A model generated the notes under the pieces. It had not been told where the DNA came from, ran no database searches, and saw only the letters and a program-made list of their open reading frames with translations. Positions 1 to 15,679 of a stretch of 64,000 nucleotides of DNA are shown piece after piece. The stretch is from Hormiphora californensis (lineage: Eukaryota > Ctenophora > Tentaculata > Cydippida > Pleurobrachiidae): contig CM035362.1 in the NCBI GenBank assembly GCA_020137815.1, positions 2,622,891 through 2,686,890 of the forward strand, given 5' to 3'. The number at the start of each line of letters is the position of its first letter. Positions within the stretch are counted from its first letter, which is position 1. A program made the position numbers and the translations under genes.

Positions 1-66
1 GAGCCATTGAGCTAAGTAAACCGTGCACACAGATTCGCGGATTTTCTAGTACCGTCTTAGTGGTGC

Positions 67-159
<93 letters not shown>

Positions 160-172
160 AAAGAGAGATAGA
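67..172. repeat. (GA)n microsatellite
   Basis: Nearly pure GA dinucleotide repeat with a few GAAA interruptions. Long Arg-Glu or Ser-Leu reading frames across it are artefacts of the repeat. Confidence 0.95.
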
Positions 173-883
173 GAGAACAAGTACTTTCCAGTATGTACCG
201 AAAATAGGAATATAGTTGCGTAAGCACCCGCAAATCGTGCAATAGCTGTACGTGGAATCTTGCAGCCATTCAACCACCAGCTTATATATAATGCAGATCT
301 CATGGCCAATATATATTTTGCGACGCAATCCCAACAATCTGCTAATCTAGTATGGATCAGAGGGCTCCATGTAATGACTTTGGAGATTAAAGCACCGCGG
401 TCTATCATGACAGGGACATGATGGTCGTTAGAGAGATGATGTCTTAATAGCTCGTTAGATTCATGGATAGTTATATGATACTTGTCACCGCCCATTGGAG
501 GTAGAGATAAGTGAATGAGCGGCAAGATCAAGCAATATAATGCAATGACCACTCTTGGTATCAATATATATTGACTAATCGCCACTAGTTATATTAGACC
601 CGTAACAATAACAAAGATCTGTTTGGCATATGCAACAGCTATATGAAGGGGGTAATGTGATGCTATTTAGGGGTTCTTGGAGCAGGAATTGGTATTGGTA
701 GGGTAGGTATCTCATCTCATGGCGAAAGACAAGAAACTCCTTGATCTACCGAACACTCACAGGGCGTATGGTGTGATCAACTGATCAGCTACATAAGAAA
801 CTACCAAACTGGGCGAACATCACAGAGTTCAATGACTTCATGGCATGAACTTTATGGCCATGGAATTCGCAACTTTATTACCT

Positions 884-1045
<162 letters not shown>

Positions 1046-1454
1046 CTCCCTTGAACTGACATCCATAAACTGATTTCTTGACCGACATTTGGTTAACTGT
1101 AAACCACACGATCTACGTTGGTTATACGCACAACTTATACCAATGTTAGTATCTCATGTTCAATGTCAGGTCATAATATTCGATAATAAATGTGGTGGAG
1201 AAAGAAAATGTGGACTTTCTTTCACCAGATTACTGGCTACTATAATCTAACTAGTATGCATTACATGTCATAATAAATTCATAAGATAGGCTCTGTTTTT
1301 AATTTGATATTATGTATAAAATTAACTGCTAAGCTGGATAGAAGATCATGCTACACATCCCTTTCAGGACCACTAGTGTCGGGGACGAGACTGAAAAAAG
1401 GGGTGGCCAACTGAGGACGTAGTAAAACTGTGCAGCTAATGTTTAACCCGGTCA

Positions 1455-1457
<3 letters not shown>

Positions 1458-1496
<39 letters not shown>
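1458..1496. repeat. (TC)n microsatellite
   Basis: Short pure TC tract in gene-free DNA. Confidence 0.9.
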
Positions 1497-1497
<1 letters not shown>

Positions 1498-2168
1498 GCG
1501 CTACTATCATGTCACGTGATCCATGGCTTGTCACGTGATCGTCTGCCCCAGTAATCACTATTGTTAGGGGGCAGCTACCACAATTCCCTTTACATCCCAG
1601 ATCTCTCCATTTTTAACTCATACTCTATATCTCTCTCTCTCTCTACTTCTTTTAAGTATCCGGTTTTCAACATTCATTCGAAGATTCCACACACTTGTGA
1701 CTTGTTTGGGGGAAATGCTCGTAACTTTTTACCTGGGCTATTTGAAATCATTGAAAGGTTTTATCGAACAGCAGTCGATAACAATTTTGCAGTTACAAAT
1801 TTTAAACAGAACACTAAAATGTGGCTACTTGTGCAATACAAATTAGGCCGGATTAGGCCTCACGCGAAGTTAATAGGCCAAACTTTGGGATACAGAGTAA
1901 AGTTTCGGCTGATCTAAGAACCGCACACAACGATTTAATCTTGCACATGTGCAGGTTGAATTTGTCTCTTTTTTAGTCTCTCTCCAACTGGTGTTCAGCC
2001 TTTGTTCAGAGGCGAGACTAAAATGTAAAGTAGTTCATACAGGCCTGATCTGAGATCTCTGGAAATGAACAAAGCCCCCTGATTTCTTGGCCATTTATCA
2101 CGGTGTCTAAATATGAGGCAGGGTGAAGTCATCATGGCCCCTGAGCGTGCGTCTATTTTAGTCGTTTT

Positions 2169-2318
2169 CTTTTCTGGTGGCGCGAACCCAATCTGAGAAT
2201 CAAATGGGGTATGGCGCCGCCATACAGGTCGTTTTCTTGTCTGGCGGTGCGAACCCGATCTGAATTCTGAGTGCCACGATTTTGATAATAAAAACGGGGC
2301 GTGGTGCCGCCAGATAGG
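2169..2318. mobile_element. Two adjacent GGCGCC-type MITEs
   Basis: Two diverged copies lie side by side (about 2169-2227 and 2236-2318). Each has an end carrying TCTGG(C/T)GG and the internal GATCTGA...GAGAATCAAA core of the family. The first is flanked by the 8-bp direct repeat GTCGTTTT (2161-2168 and 2228-2235), the target-site length expected for hAT-type transposition. Other copies lie near 15.6, 20.1, 44.5, 49.2, 50.3 and 57.8 kb. Confidence 0.65.
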
Positions 2319-2530
2319 TACCCTGTACGCGATGCTAAGTAAAGTTAGTTATATTCACAATAGCATTATATAATATTTATAGAGTCCCAACTTCAATTCC
2401 CAATAGCTCCCCTCATTTTGTCCCGGAGCTGTTTCCTATTTTCTATAGCGAGAGCTTGGATTAATGCGATCGAGCGGGAAAAGGGGCTACTAGCAGCTCC
2501 GGAAAAACTCGTTTCCCTATCTTGAAGAAA

Positions 2531-2535
<5 letters not shown>

Positions 2536-2570
<35 letters not shown>

Positions 2571-2640
2571 TAGAGAGAGAGTGAAGGATAAAGATATAGA
2601 AGGATAGAGAGATAGAAGGATAGAGAGAGGATAAAGGGAG
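2536..2640. repeat. GA-rich tract with AAGGATAGA repeats
   Basis: GA dinucleotides followed by degenerate repeats of AAGGATAGAGA. Non-coding in appearance. Confidence 0.8.
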
Positions 2641-2779
2641 ATAATTTCTCTATCATTATCCCTACGATTAGTCTACTACTCAGTAAAGAATACTTGGGGC
2701 GGCGACAGAGCGCATAAAACGAGATTACACAGAGTTGTCTTCCGCTTCCTTTCGCCGGCCATTACTACTATATAGCATC

Positions 2780-2860
2780 TCATCCCCCGATTTACCGGGA
2801 TGTTCGGGGTAAAGGAGTTTGCCCAGTAAACGGGGGTGCCCGGTAAATGGAGGTTTGAAT
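2780..2860. mobile_element. pogo/Tigger-like MITE remnant
   Basis: CCCCGATTTACCGGGATG at the left and GGTAAATGGAGGTTTG at the right form an imperfect inverted pair. The ATTTACCGG core recurs in better copies near 14.7 and 53.7 kb. The TIR style is that of Tc1/mariner-superfamily pogo elements; this copy is degraded. Confidence 0.45.
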
Positions 2861-4754
2861 GTAGCATCTCATCCCCCTATATATGCTATATAATGGCATC
2901 TTCTATAACAGTATAGTTGGCAAAATGGGAATTCTAAAACAATAGCTTTTATCGGATCTAGGATGAAAGCTAGACAGATCAGGAAGTATCTGATCCTAGT
3001 ATAGGAGATAAGTATACCTTCCTGATCTATTGTTCTAACAGGAGATTAGACATATATCCGGAGAGGATTGGAACATATATATTGGCCACCCTGCTCCCAG
3101 CACTCCAAAGCAATATATGTGGATTCTGGGGCCACATGCTGGCTTGCAATATAATAACGTATCTCACAAACCTCTCTCCATGGGTAATAGCCAATTCTCT
3201 AATAGCCAATTCTCTGGAGCCCTACTGTGTGTCTCCCAAAAATGAAGAGGTATAATACCAATAATCATGGGGGAGCTGGTTTATATACCTTGCTTGTTAT
3301 GGGGTTGTGATTTGACAATAATTGAAGGTCTTGGAGATCATTAGTCGATATTTAGCTCTCAATCATAGTTACCAAGCCCCGATCTATTATAAAACTGTAA
3401 CAATCGGGTAGTAGTTGTTACGAGTCTCTATAGAACACCACCCCGCCTGGGTAATTTAAGATACAATGGACCTATGACATCATAGCTAATGACGCAATTG
3501 GGGCTACACATTGAACAAGATATAGTACATTTAGCAAATGAAATAAATGACTAGTAGTAGCAAACTAGCATACGCGAGATAGGAATGGGCGGACGTGGTT
3601 TTGAAGTTTTCGAAAATGATCTAACTCTGAAACTCGTTAACCAATTACCGAACCTAACAATTTGCATGAATTGTTTTCGATCTTTTTTAACCGAGTAAAA
3701 CACTTTACTTGTTGTCGACCGACAATTAGGAGTGATTGCGGTCACCTACTTATCTATTCCATACGCTCAGCATTCAGTCATAACATATGCTCATCTAAAT
3801 CTAAAAGAATCAAATGCCTCTGCTTATAAGATGCTCAAAATTCGTGATTTCAATTTTTGAGCGTCCAGAAGCGGTCATTACTTGATGACCTAATAATACG
3901 ATATAATAATACCAAGCAATATAATAGGACCTCCGTGCAACATATAGATGCAATGAACAAAGGTAGAGAATTGTATTCAAGTGAAGTGGTTAAACCAGGT
4001 GTAACCATTTAGCCACAGTTTCAGAGATCTGTGCTGTTTCCTGTTTGTATCTTTATCTATAAGGAGTCTACAAATTTCTACAATCTACAATCTACACTCC
4101 CGTGCTAGATATGTACGAGCTTAGCTTACAAATTTTATATCGATTAGAAACTTTTTTCCAATACTGACGCCAGATTGCCTAGCTAAACTGTGTTTCGCGC
4201 CAGACATATAAATACTTAACGTTTAGGCATACTAATTTTTGTCTGCATAATATCAAGGCCCAAGGAGCCAGTAGCTATAGCTGGAGCTGGTCTAATGCGA
4301 GGAGATTATTGTCAGGTACTAGGTCACCCATTAGAATATTAAAGTACCCATTTTCAAATTATCAGAATTCTCGTACGTTCTTCAGGGCTAGAGGCATGAG
4401 ACAAGTCGTCGACGTGAGTGATGCAGCAGCCTACTAAAACATTTTTCAACATGTTACATAATGTATGTAGGAGTGGTCATCCTTGAAGTAAGAGCTGATC
4501 ATTGGTAATGCCACATATGTCTCACCACTATACGAATGAGTAGTAGGGTGTGAAAATGGGTGACCCTGGGTAGCAGGTTTCAGAAAAGATTTGCAAGATT
4601 CAAAACAACTTTAAGCTAGGGAAGCTTGTTTTGGCTATTTAGACGTTCCTATAGGGCCTTAATATCACTGTAGGGCAAAGCATAATCCGTACTCCAGGCA
4701 TTTGATAGGGCGGTTCTGCAGTAGGGAGGGAGCTGAGACACTATCACACATTCT

Positions 4755-5216
4755 TTAAAAAGAAGAATAAGAGAGGAAAGGAGAGAGAGAGGAGAGAAGA
4801 GAAAGAGAGAAAAGAAGAAGGAGCGGAGAGAGAGTACGCAGAAAAAAAAGGAACAAGAGCAGAGAGAAAGAAAAAAAGAAGAAAAAAAAACAGTAAGAGT
4901 GGCGGAAAGCCAAAAGAGAAACCAACAAAGGTAGAACCTCGTCGAAAAACAAAAAGGGGTGAGCTACCCAAACCGGACACAGAATAAAAACTAAAGAACG
5001 GCGAGAAGACACGAGAAAGTAGAAAGAGGAGTGGAACAACAGTAACAAGAAAAAAAGAAACGAATGCCTAGTGCGCTAGAGGGGGGGTAGGGGCGGGAAA
5101 CGGGAGAGAGGGAAAAGTAGGGAGGAAAAGAAAAAAGGCGGAGAGAAGAGAAGAGTAGAAGAGAGAGTGTGAGGGTTTGGTTCTTTTGTTGGGAGAGGGG
5201 TAGAGCTGAGATAGAG

Positions 5217-5263
<47 letters not shown>

Positions 5264-5659
5264 AGAGAGACGAGAAAGAGAGAGAGGAGAGAGAGCGCGA
5301 GAGAGAGAGAGAAGGAGAGAGAGAGAGAGAGAGAGGAAGAGAAGAGAGAGACGCAGCAGAGAGAGCGCGGCGAGCGCGCCTCGCGATAGGAGCCGCGCCC
5401 CTCGAGAGACGCGAGCGCGCGAGCGCGCGCCGCCGCGGGGCGCGCCGCCCGCGCGCGCGCGCGGTCGAGCCGCCGCAAAAAGAACAGAGACCCCGATCAT
5501 GAAACGTAACCACACACAGAAATACAATAAACAACACAATCGTACGAAAAAGAAAAGAGAGATAAAGAGAAGAGAAAGCCACAGATAGAGAAAGAGCAAA
5601 TGAACTTTAGAGAAAGAGCAAGAAGAGAGAAGAGAAAGATATGAGAGGAGAGAGGAGAG

Positions 5660-5701
<42 letters not shown>

Positions 5702-5794
5702 AGAAGAGAAGAGAGAGAAGAGAGGAGGAGGAAGAGAAAGGGAGGAAGAGGGGGCAGAGAGAGAGAGAGAAGAGAGAGAGCAGAAGGAAGAGAC

Positions 5795-5825
<31 letters not shown>

Positions 5826-5860
5826 AGAGAGGAGAGAGAGAAGAGAGAGAGAAGCTCTCT
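4755..5860. repeat. 1.1-kb polypurine (GA/GAAA) domain
   Basis: Over a kilobase of the plus strand is mostly A and G (GAGAGA, GAAAGA, GGAGGAAGAG), broken by mixed sequence at 5,050-5,170 and 5,460-5,600 and by a CG-rich core. Such mirror-type homopurine DNA can form triplexes. All long Arg/Glu or Ser/Leu frames here are compositional. Confidence 0.85.
5350..5475. other. Extreme CG-rich island inside the polypurine tract
   Basis: About 125 bp composed largely of CG and GC dinucleotides (runs such as GCGCGCGCGCGC) in a locus otherwise well under half GC. Alternating CG could adopt Z-DNA. There is no coding signature. It could be a CpG-island-like element, an expanded repeat or an assembly artefact. 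Confidence 0.7.
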
Positions 5861-5887
5861 CTCTCTCTCTCTCTCTTCCTCTCTCTC

Positions 5888-5938
<51 letters not shown>

Positions 5939-5957
5939 CTCTTGCTCTCGCTCTCTC
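5853..5957. repeat. (CT)n tract abutting the polypurine domain
   Basis: Immediately after the GA domain the same strand switches to CT repeats at AGAAGCTCTC, so the junction is a large imperfect hairpin of GA against CT. Confidence 0.85.
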
Positions 5958-5959
5958 CA

Positions 5960-6445
5960 TTATTTCATATGTATCTTACTCAGCATCACTTTGTCTAACA
6001 TGTTTCTCTCCTACCCTAACACAATCCACACTCCACGGACACGTAGACGTAGGTACCTACACACACTCTAAAATAACCATGTTATGGGGTTTCTACTTGG
6101 GCTGCTGAAAACTTAAAAGAAACGCACAATTCACAAAAAATGGTTTATCTAAACACTAAAATATTGGAAGACGGTACTGAGCAGTGAGCAGTGAGCATCT
6201 ACCATAACAATTCGGTCACACTTTTTAGTAGACATCAACGTGACGCGCGGCCAATTACTTAAGTTGAAATCAATCATACAGCATTTGGTTTTCAGGTTTG
6301 GCGCGGAATTTAGGGACCTTGAAACTGCGCGCGCAACTTACACACACTTGTTCAATTGTTGTACTGATTCTGTGTTTTGTGTCCCTTCCTCAAGGCTCAA
6401 CGCGATTCTGGCAGGATCCTATGAACTAATTATCGTATCCTATAA
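5960..6445. other. Unannotated spacer
   Basis: Ordinary mixed-composition DNA between the GA/CT domain and the large palindrome. I see no exon, RNA gene or repeat in it. Confidence 0.5.
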
Positions 6446-8087
6446 ACACGGTGCACCAGAAGGATCGTCAACCCAAAGTTGAGCCCGCAAAACAAACTTT
6501 TGTTGGGGGTGACCCAGGAGGCCTTCCTGAACATCCCCACGGTGAGAAAAGTATATGTTATCGGGGAAAATTTTTGTCAAAATCGAAAAAACTGGTTTTT
6601 GGTCCAAATTTGTGCATAACTTACTTGACTGCCGTTTGATGAAATATCTGATTGACATAAAATAAGTATACAAGACCTATTTTTGCACGAGGAATCGATT
6701 GCCGGTGGAGAGAAATCTCTAAAATGACCGGAAAATTGTCAAATATGGGAATTTTGTCATTTTTTTGAGGTTTTTGGCCCTTTAACCATTGAAAACGTTG
6801 AGATAGGAAGTTGGCAATAGCGCCAATCGTTAAAATGATCATTTTTCTACGGGATCCCAAAATTTCATGTATATCCGATTCATGGTTAGATTTTGGCAAA
6901 CTATTGAGATGTGCTTACTGAAAAAAGGATAACTTGATTTTCTCGTTTTTTGCGATTTTTTAACTTTTGAAAGAATTCCGATTGAAATGACCAATCAGGG
7001 CCATGCTAAAGTTGTTTATGGGACAATTTTCGACCAAAATCCAAGATTTCATGCAAATCCAATGACAGATCATTGATTTATAGAAAGTTGAAATAGGCAA
7101 AAAAGGCCAATTTTTACCATGAAAACAAAAATACACATTTTTTCTTGTCAATTTCCATCAACAACTGGTACCCTACCTATTTTTTGCACGTAGAATCGAT
7201 TGCCGGTGGAGTGGATCCTCTTAAATGATTGGAAAAGCGGTCAAAATGCCATTTTTTGGAGGTCCAAAAACTTCCAAAAAATGACATTTCGACCGCTTTC
7301 CAATCATTTAAGAGGATCCACTCCACCGGCAATCGATTCTACGTGCAAAAAATAGGTAGGGTACCAGTTGTTGATGGAAATTGACAAGAAAAAATGTGTA
7401 TTTTTGTTTTCATGGTAAAAATTGGCCTTTTTTGCCTATTTCAACTTTCTATAAATCAATGATCTGTCATTGGATTTGCATGAAATCTTGGATTTTGGTC
7501 GAAAATTGTCCCATAAACAACTTTAGCATGGCCCTGATTGGTCATTTCAATCGGAATTCTTTCAAAAGTTAAAAAATCGCAAAAAACGAGAAAATCAAGT
7601 TATCCTTTTTTCAGTAAGCACATCTCAATAGTTTGCCAAAATCTAACCATGAATCGGATATACATGAAATTTTGGGATCCCGTAGAAAAATGATCATTTT
7701 AACGATTGGCGCTATTGCCAACTTCCTATCTCAACGTTTTCAATGGTTAAAGGGCCAAAAACCTCAAAAAAATGACAAAATTCCCATATTTGACAATTTT
7801 CCGGTCATTTTAGAGATTTCTCTCCACCGGCAATCGATTCCTCGTGCAAAAATAGGTCTTGTATACTTATTTTATGTCAATCAGATATTTCATCAAACGG
7901 CAGTCAAGTAAGTTATGCACAAATTTGGACCAAAAACCAATTTTTTCGATTTTGACAAAAATTTTCCCCGATAACATATACTTTTCTCACCGTGGGGATG
8001 TTCAGGAAGGCCTCCTGGGTCACCCCCAACAAAAGTTTGTTTTGCGGGCTCAACTTTGGGTTGACGATCTTTCTGGTGCACCGTGTA
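6446..8087. mobile_element. Near-perfect 1.6-kb palindrome (fold-back element)
   Basis: Two arms of about 800 bp are inverted copies of one another around a short centre near 7,266. They begin and end with AAACACGGTGCACCAGAA and its complement. Differences are rare single substitutions, for example near 6,599/7,936. The same small reading frames appear on both strands in mirror position. No transposase is seen, so this looks like a non-autonomous fold-back element or a recent inverted duplication. Confidence 0.85.
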
Positions 8088-8527
8088 AACTAAAGAATCC
8101 CAAACTTTCTCTCCTTCTTTAAAATTTCCCACGGTTGTGGTTATTGCATCCGGCATTATCAGCTTCACATGTATAATACATGGTGGTTCTAAACAATACT
8201 ACAATAGTCAATAGTGTAAGTTGAAAAATCAAACTAGAAACTTGAAAGTAGGAGTCTTTATCGGTGTCTGCATCTAGGATGTATTTAGGACAAATAGTTA
8301 CAGCAATAGATTACTGTGTCTCAGCTGTGAAATAAAACGAGACTAAGGCATGGCAACTCAGGGAGGCGTTCTCACCACGACAAGTTTCCAGACACATATT
8401 TTTTATTGGAACAAGTTTCAAAAATTTAAACAAGTACCTACATATAGATAAGCTTTTTGCCAGCCGTGGAGATGGTGTAGGGAGGGATAGCAAGCCTTTG
8501 AGAATTAGAGAGGAATTTTTGGGCAAA

Positions 8528-8529
<2 letters not shown>

Positions 8530-8570
<41 letters not shown>

Positions 8571-8584
8571 GGTAGAGAGAGAGA
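8530..8584. repeat. (GA)n microsatellite
   Basis: GA dinucleotide repeat ending in GATAGAGAGG variants. Confidence 0.9.
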
Positions 8585-10659
8585 ACCCTCGGCGCGTACC
8601 AAAGGCGTGTCCGGCATCTAATGGTATTGACTACAGTTGAATCACGAGGGGGAGAGGGAGTTGAGATGGGGAAAAATATCGCAAGCTAAGTCCTAGGCAA
8701 ATGATGTGGAGGGCAAAAATAGAAATTTTAGAAATAGTTCATTAACTGCTCGCACTGCTAGAACAAACTGGAGAAACTTGTTGAGTTTTCAACCCCTTAC
8801 TCAACAAGGAAAAACAAAAAGTCTGGCAGCGCCGACCCGATCTGAGCACAAAGATAAAATAAAAACGGGATTTGGCGCCTCCAGTCAAGTCTGGGCAGAT
8901 CCTATGATAGTGCCTTGATCACTATAATACTGTCCATTATGAGCAACCAATGACCCATGACTAATATACTACTTCAGATATATCACCTAGTATAGTACTA
9001 CATATATATATATATCATCTAGTGCTATTATATCAGGGGCGACATGGTAACAGTGTGATTAGCATAATGATCATGGGGGGGGGGGGGGAATCACCCTGTC
9101 TGGTTGATCGGTCTGGCCCGGGGTATTTCGTAACATATCAGCCGCATGACGTGACCAACTAACTAACTGACTCCTGTACTAGTAATATATCTAGCCAACT
9201 AACTGTTATAGTACTGTAGTAATTTATCTAGCAAGGGGTGGGGTGTTATTATCTCGTGACACTGATTTTAGTAGTATATCACGTGTATAATGTGACGTGT
9301 AATTAGTGATAAACGGGAGGCGTTACAACTGACATAATCTAATGATTTGGGAAACAATGCTATATTGGACTTTCTCTCAAAATGTCGCAAGATGCCACAT
9401 TGGCCAATTTGATGCAGATTAGATCTACAGTGAAAGAGGGTCGGGCTAGGGCTAGGCAGTGAGGGCAGTGGGGTCCGTTGTGGGGAAGGGAAAGACAATG
9501 AGAGGAAGCTGGGGTTCACAGTGAAAGAAGGATTCAGGCAATGTTAGGGGTAACTTGGATCAGTGGCAATAGCATTAGAACCAGGAAATCCTCCAAAAGC
9601 TGGCCCTCCAGTTGTGAGGTTCCAAGTGAAATGTTTAAGGGCTCACATGCCTCTCTATGTGGGTTCCGTAGATCAGGGTAATAGTACTGTTGGGGCCGGT
9701 CCTAGTTTTGCAGGACACCCTGTACTAATATGGGACTGCAGGGGCCGGTCCTAGGTGTACAAATGGGTCACGTTAGGCTCTCTGTACAATTAGTCGACAT
9801 CATAAAACATTTAGAAAAATGGTCATAACGACTGACAGTGTAAAATCTATTAGGAGGGTAATCAATGTCTGGCCGACCTCGCTAAGATTAGGTGATCGGC
9901 GGCGCCAGACAGGATAGTCAGGGTCTTTCTTTCTCAGTTTCCATTCTGTGTTTCTCCCCTTTATTTCTCTCATATATATATCTCGAATTATGCGGGGGAG
10001 AACTTGGTAAATACAATGAATGCATTTTAAATTCTTCTGATGGCCGATAGTAGGAACAAAAGGAAAATTCGGAGAGACTGAGAGAGTGAGTTGTTGGGAC
10101 AGAGAGAGAGAGTGATGTATAGTTTACAAGCAACTGCAGCAACCGTAAGAAAGCCCTAGATAGTGCCGACAAAAGGGCGCTCAAATCTTTACTTTCATAC
10201 TTACTTCGACGGTTTCTTCTAGACCGTTTTCATGTACACAGGTGTTAGCAAATCCGAAACTGTATAATACTAGTATGTAGTAACGTAACTTTGAGAGTTG
10301 GATGTGATGTTCGGTGCCCTAATCATAATGTTGAATCCATTCTCCTTATGTTATGGCTTTGAACTGTTGCCTTGAAATCAGAGTTAGTTAGAACGTCCTT
10401 CGCAACGATCTCCCCTTCAATCTATCTCTTTCAATCAATGCCTTCTTAGTCCTTCCCTCGAGGGGCCTCTCGATTCGTATCTCTCTCCCCTTCTCTAGAG
10501 CTCCATATCTCTAGAATCTCAATCTGGTTCTTCTCAGTCCGTCCCTCTCAATCTTTCCCCGGAGTTCACACTCTCGATCTTCCTCCTCTCTATCTCGTTA
10601 TGTTTTAGACTATCTTTTTATTCTTAAAACCCAACATGCAGAACTAGCTGCATGAGACA

Positions 10660-10685
10660 GTGTGAGTGAGTGAGTGTGAGTGAGT

Positions 10686-10724
<39 letters not shown>

Positions 10725-10795
10725 TGTGTGAGAGAGAGATAGGGAGATAGAGAGATAAAGAGATAGAGAGATAGAGAGAGAGGGAGAGGGAAAGA
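10660..10795. repeat. GTGA/GA/GATAGA simple repeats
   Basis: GTGAGTGA repeats pass into GA and then GATAGA repeats. Confidence 0.85.
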
Positions 10796-10929
10796 TATTA
10801 AATATGTGGGTTACTTATATAATGCAGTTTATGATATACTGTGAGAAAATCATTTCTGTATGTTATACCGTTTAATTGAGCAGTGTGCTTCGTCTCTCCT
10901 GGCCCTTGCACGTGCGAGATCGGGGGCCT

Positions 10930-10995
10930 GCTTGCCTTGCTTGACCCTCTTTCAGTGCCCTCCAAGTGTAAGGGAGGGTTAGAACATAACAAGGG
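10930..10995. mobile_element. Short inverted element with GACCC/GGGTT ends
   Basis: CCTTGCTTGACCCTCTTT at the left and GGAGGGTTAGAACATAACA at the right form imperfect inverted ends around a short centre. Related pairs or single ends occur near 20.21-20.27, 28.37, 32.46, 33.28, 35.84, 48.49, 53.13 and 58.05-58.11 kb, showing a small dispersed family. Confidence 0.5.
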
Positions 10996-11188
10996 GCCTG
11001 GCACCATTCCTCACCTATGATCTAGGACCTCAATGATAGGATCACCTCTGTTTATTGTTCAGTATCAAGTTTTAACCGTGCTCTCCATGATTTGTTGGCA
11101 CACAAGACAAGACTGATCAATACCCCTTTGTTATAGTTTTGTTTACTAACACATGTCTGTTTACTAACACATACGTAGTTGTATCTAG

Positions 11189-14270
<3,082 letters not shown>

Positions 14271-15555
14271 CTAATTGGAGAGTGTTTCATTTCAGTATCT
14301 AAAATGACGCACGGTGCACAACAAGACCGATTACGGAGAAAGTTTCAAATTGACTCACGATACTGAACACGTTGTCAGAGCATTGGCCTGACAGGGAAAA
14401 CCTGGAATTCTTGTAGTGAATTTTACACATGTGTTGATGCATAGAGAGCATCTAGCATAGAATGGGTCCGAGACATCGTCAGTGTGCTGTTTCTTTGGCA
14501 GGAATAATTAATGGACCAATTAAGGAACCAATGAATGGTCATCCTAGACCAGCATTTTTTACTTTGTAACAGAACGGAAATTGTTTGGTGAAGCCCCTTT
14601 ACAGCACATTCTGTATCACTGTTCTCTTTACAAATACAGCTTCGTAGATCGTTTCAATCAATTAAATTTTCACGTCATCAAACTTTAGAAATATAGCACT
14701 GGAATACGGGTACAGTCGGACCACGTCCCCCGATTTACCGGGATGCTCGGGGGAAAGGGTTTTGCCCGGTAAATCGGGGTTCCGGTAAATCGGGGCCCGG
14801 TAAACCGGGGTCCGACTGCAGTACTAGTACATGGCTGTAATGTCACACACGCTGCGGACCAGTTCGGAGAGGGCAGTCTTTTTTAAGACAGATCTCTCCC
14901 ACCCCTCACTCATCCAGGTAGATCAGTTTTACACAGATTTATATCTGGCATGCATCGTGAGTCGTGAGATATCCTATAAAACCGCGATTTACATGGTTTA
15001 AACACTGAACATGTGCACTTTTAACCTGTTTTTGTGCACTCGCCACTCTCCTAAGATGCAGGCTGCGGTTTGAGAGCGCTACATGCTAACGTGGTTTTTA
15101 TAGACACCATGATCATTGCCTTGCTCGACCTCATCCTATTGGATGACGTGGAAAAGAAACAGGGTTTGAACAAAACATAAGGCCATGCTATGACACGCAT
15201 ATACTACTTTACGACGATATATCTGACGATTGGTAAGAATTGGAAAGTCAATCTTTCAACCAAAATGTTCGCCAGACAATTCTCTAGAACACTGGTTTTT
15301 GTTAGAACTATTTTGACCAATTTTTCGATCAGTTTTGGTTAGTTTAATGGAGCCCGGTCATGACCCAAAATCGCAGGTGATGCAAAGACAGTGGGACACC
15401 CTTTAGGTTGAAGAACACACATGTAATTGTATAGAAAGTAATAAACGAACTACAACTGTAATTTCAATACTATAACAGCGAGCGTCAACTTTGTACCAGT
15501 TTCTAGATTTACTCCCCCCCCCCCCATAATTCACTCTACATTTCCAACCTCTTGT
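14271..15555. other. Intergenic stretch
   Basis: No exon seen. It contains one solo copy of the GTCAGAGCATTGGCCTGAC motif (near 14,375), a good pogo-like MITE at 14,711-14,820 and possible polyadenylation signals ATTAAA near 14,662 and AATAAA near 15,440 for the plus-strand gene upstream. Confidence 0.5.
14711..14820. mobile_element. pogo/Tigger-like MITE
   Basis: Starts TACAGTCGGACC and ends GGGGTCCGACTGCA, an inverted pair, with repeated CCCGGTAAATCGGGG units inside. TA-flanked TIRs beginning CAGTCGGAC and the GATTTACCGG core fit non-autonomous Tc1/mariner pogo-type elements. The right flank is CA rather than TA, so the target duplication is decayed. Confidence 0.65.
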
Positions 15556-15592
15556 TCATCTTGAACAAAGATTTCCATCTTTAATCACCACT

Positions 15593-15665
15593 ATCTGGCG
15601 GCGCCAGACCCCGTTTTGATTCTCAAAAGGTGTGCTCAGATCGGGTCGGCGCCGCCAAACAGAAT
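15593..15665. mobile_element. GGCGCC-type MITE copy
   Basis: CTGGCGGCGCCAGACCCC at the left, the core GATTCTCAAAAGG...GCTCAGATCGGGTCGG, and GGCGCCGCCAAACAG at the right: the reverse complement of the family seen with clear 8-bp target duplications at 20.1 and 44.5 kb. Confidence 0.65.
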
Positions 15666-15679
15666 CACTAAAAGTCAAT

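Larger units (their letters stand above)
8088..11188. other. Gene-poor stretch
   Basis: No supported exon. It holds a (GA)n tract at 8,530-8,584, a GGCGCC-type MITE remnant near 8.82-8.89 kb, a G-run near 9.08 kb, a GA-rich stretch at 10,690-10,795 and a short inverted element with TTGACCC/GGGTTAGAACATAACAAGG ends near 10.93-10.99 kb. Confidence 0.5.

Noticed and set aside
6621-7911. Mirror-image ORFs encoding identical 63- and 92-residue peptides on both strands
   Set aside because: Produced by the palindrome. No start context, splice sites or domain.
9563-9754. 63-codon plus-strand ORF with GPxxAGP-like repeats
   Set aside because: No flanking splice signals or recognisable motif.
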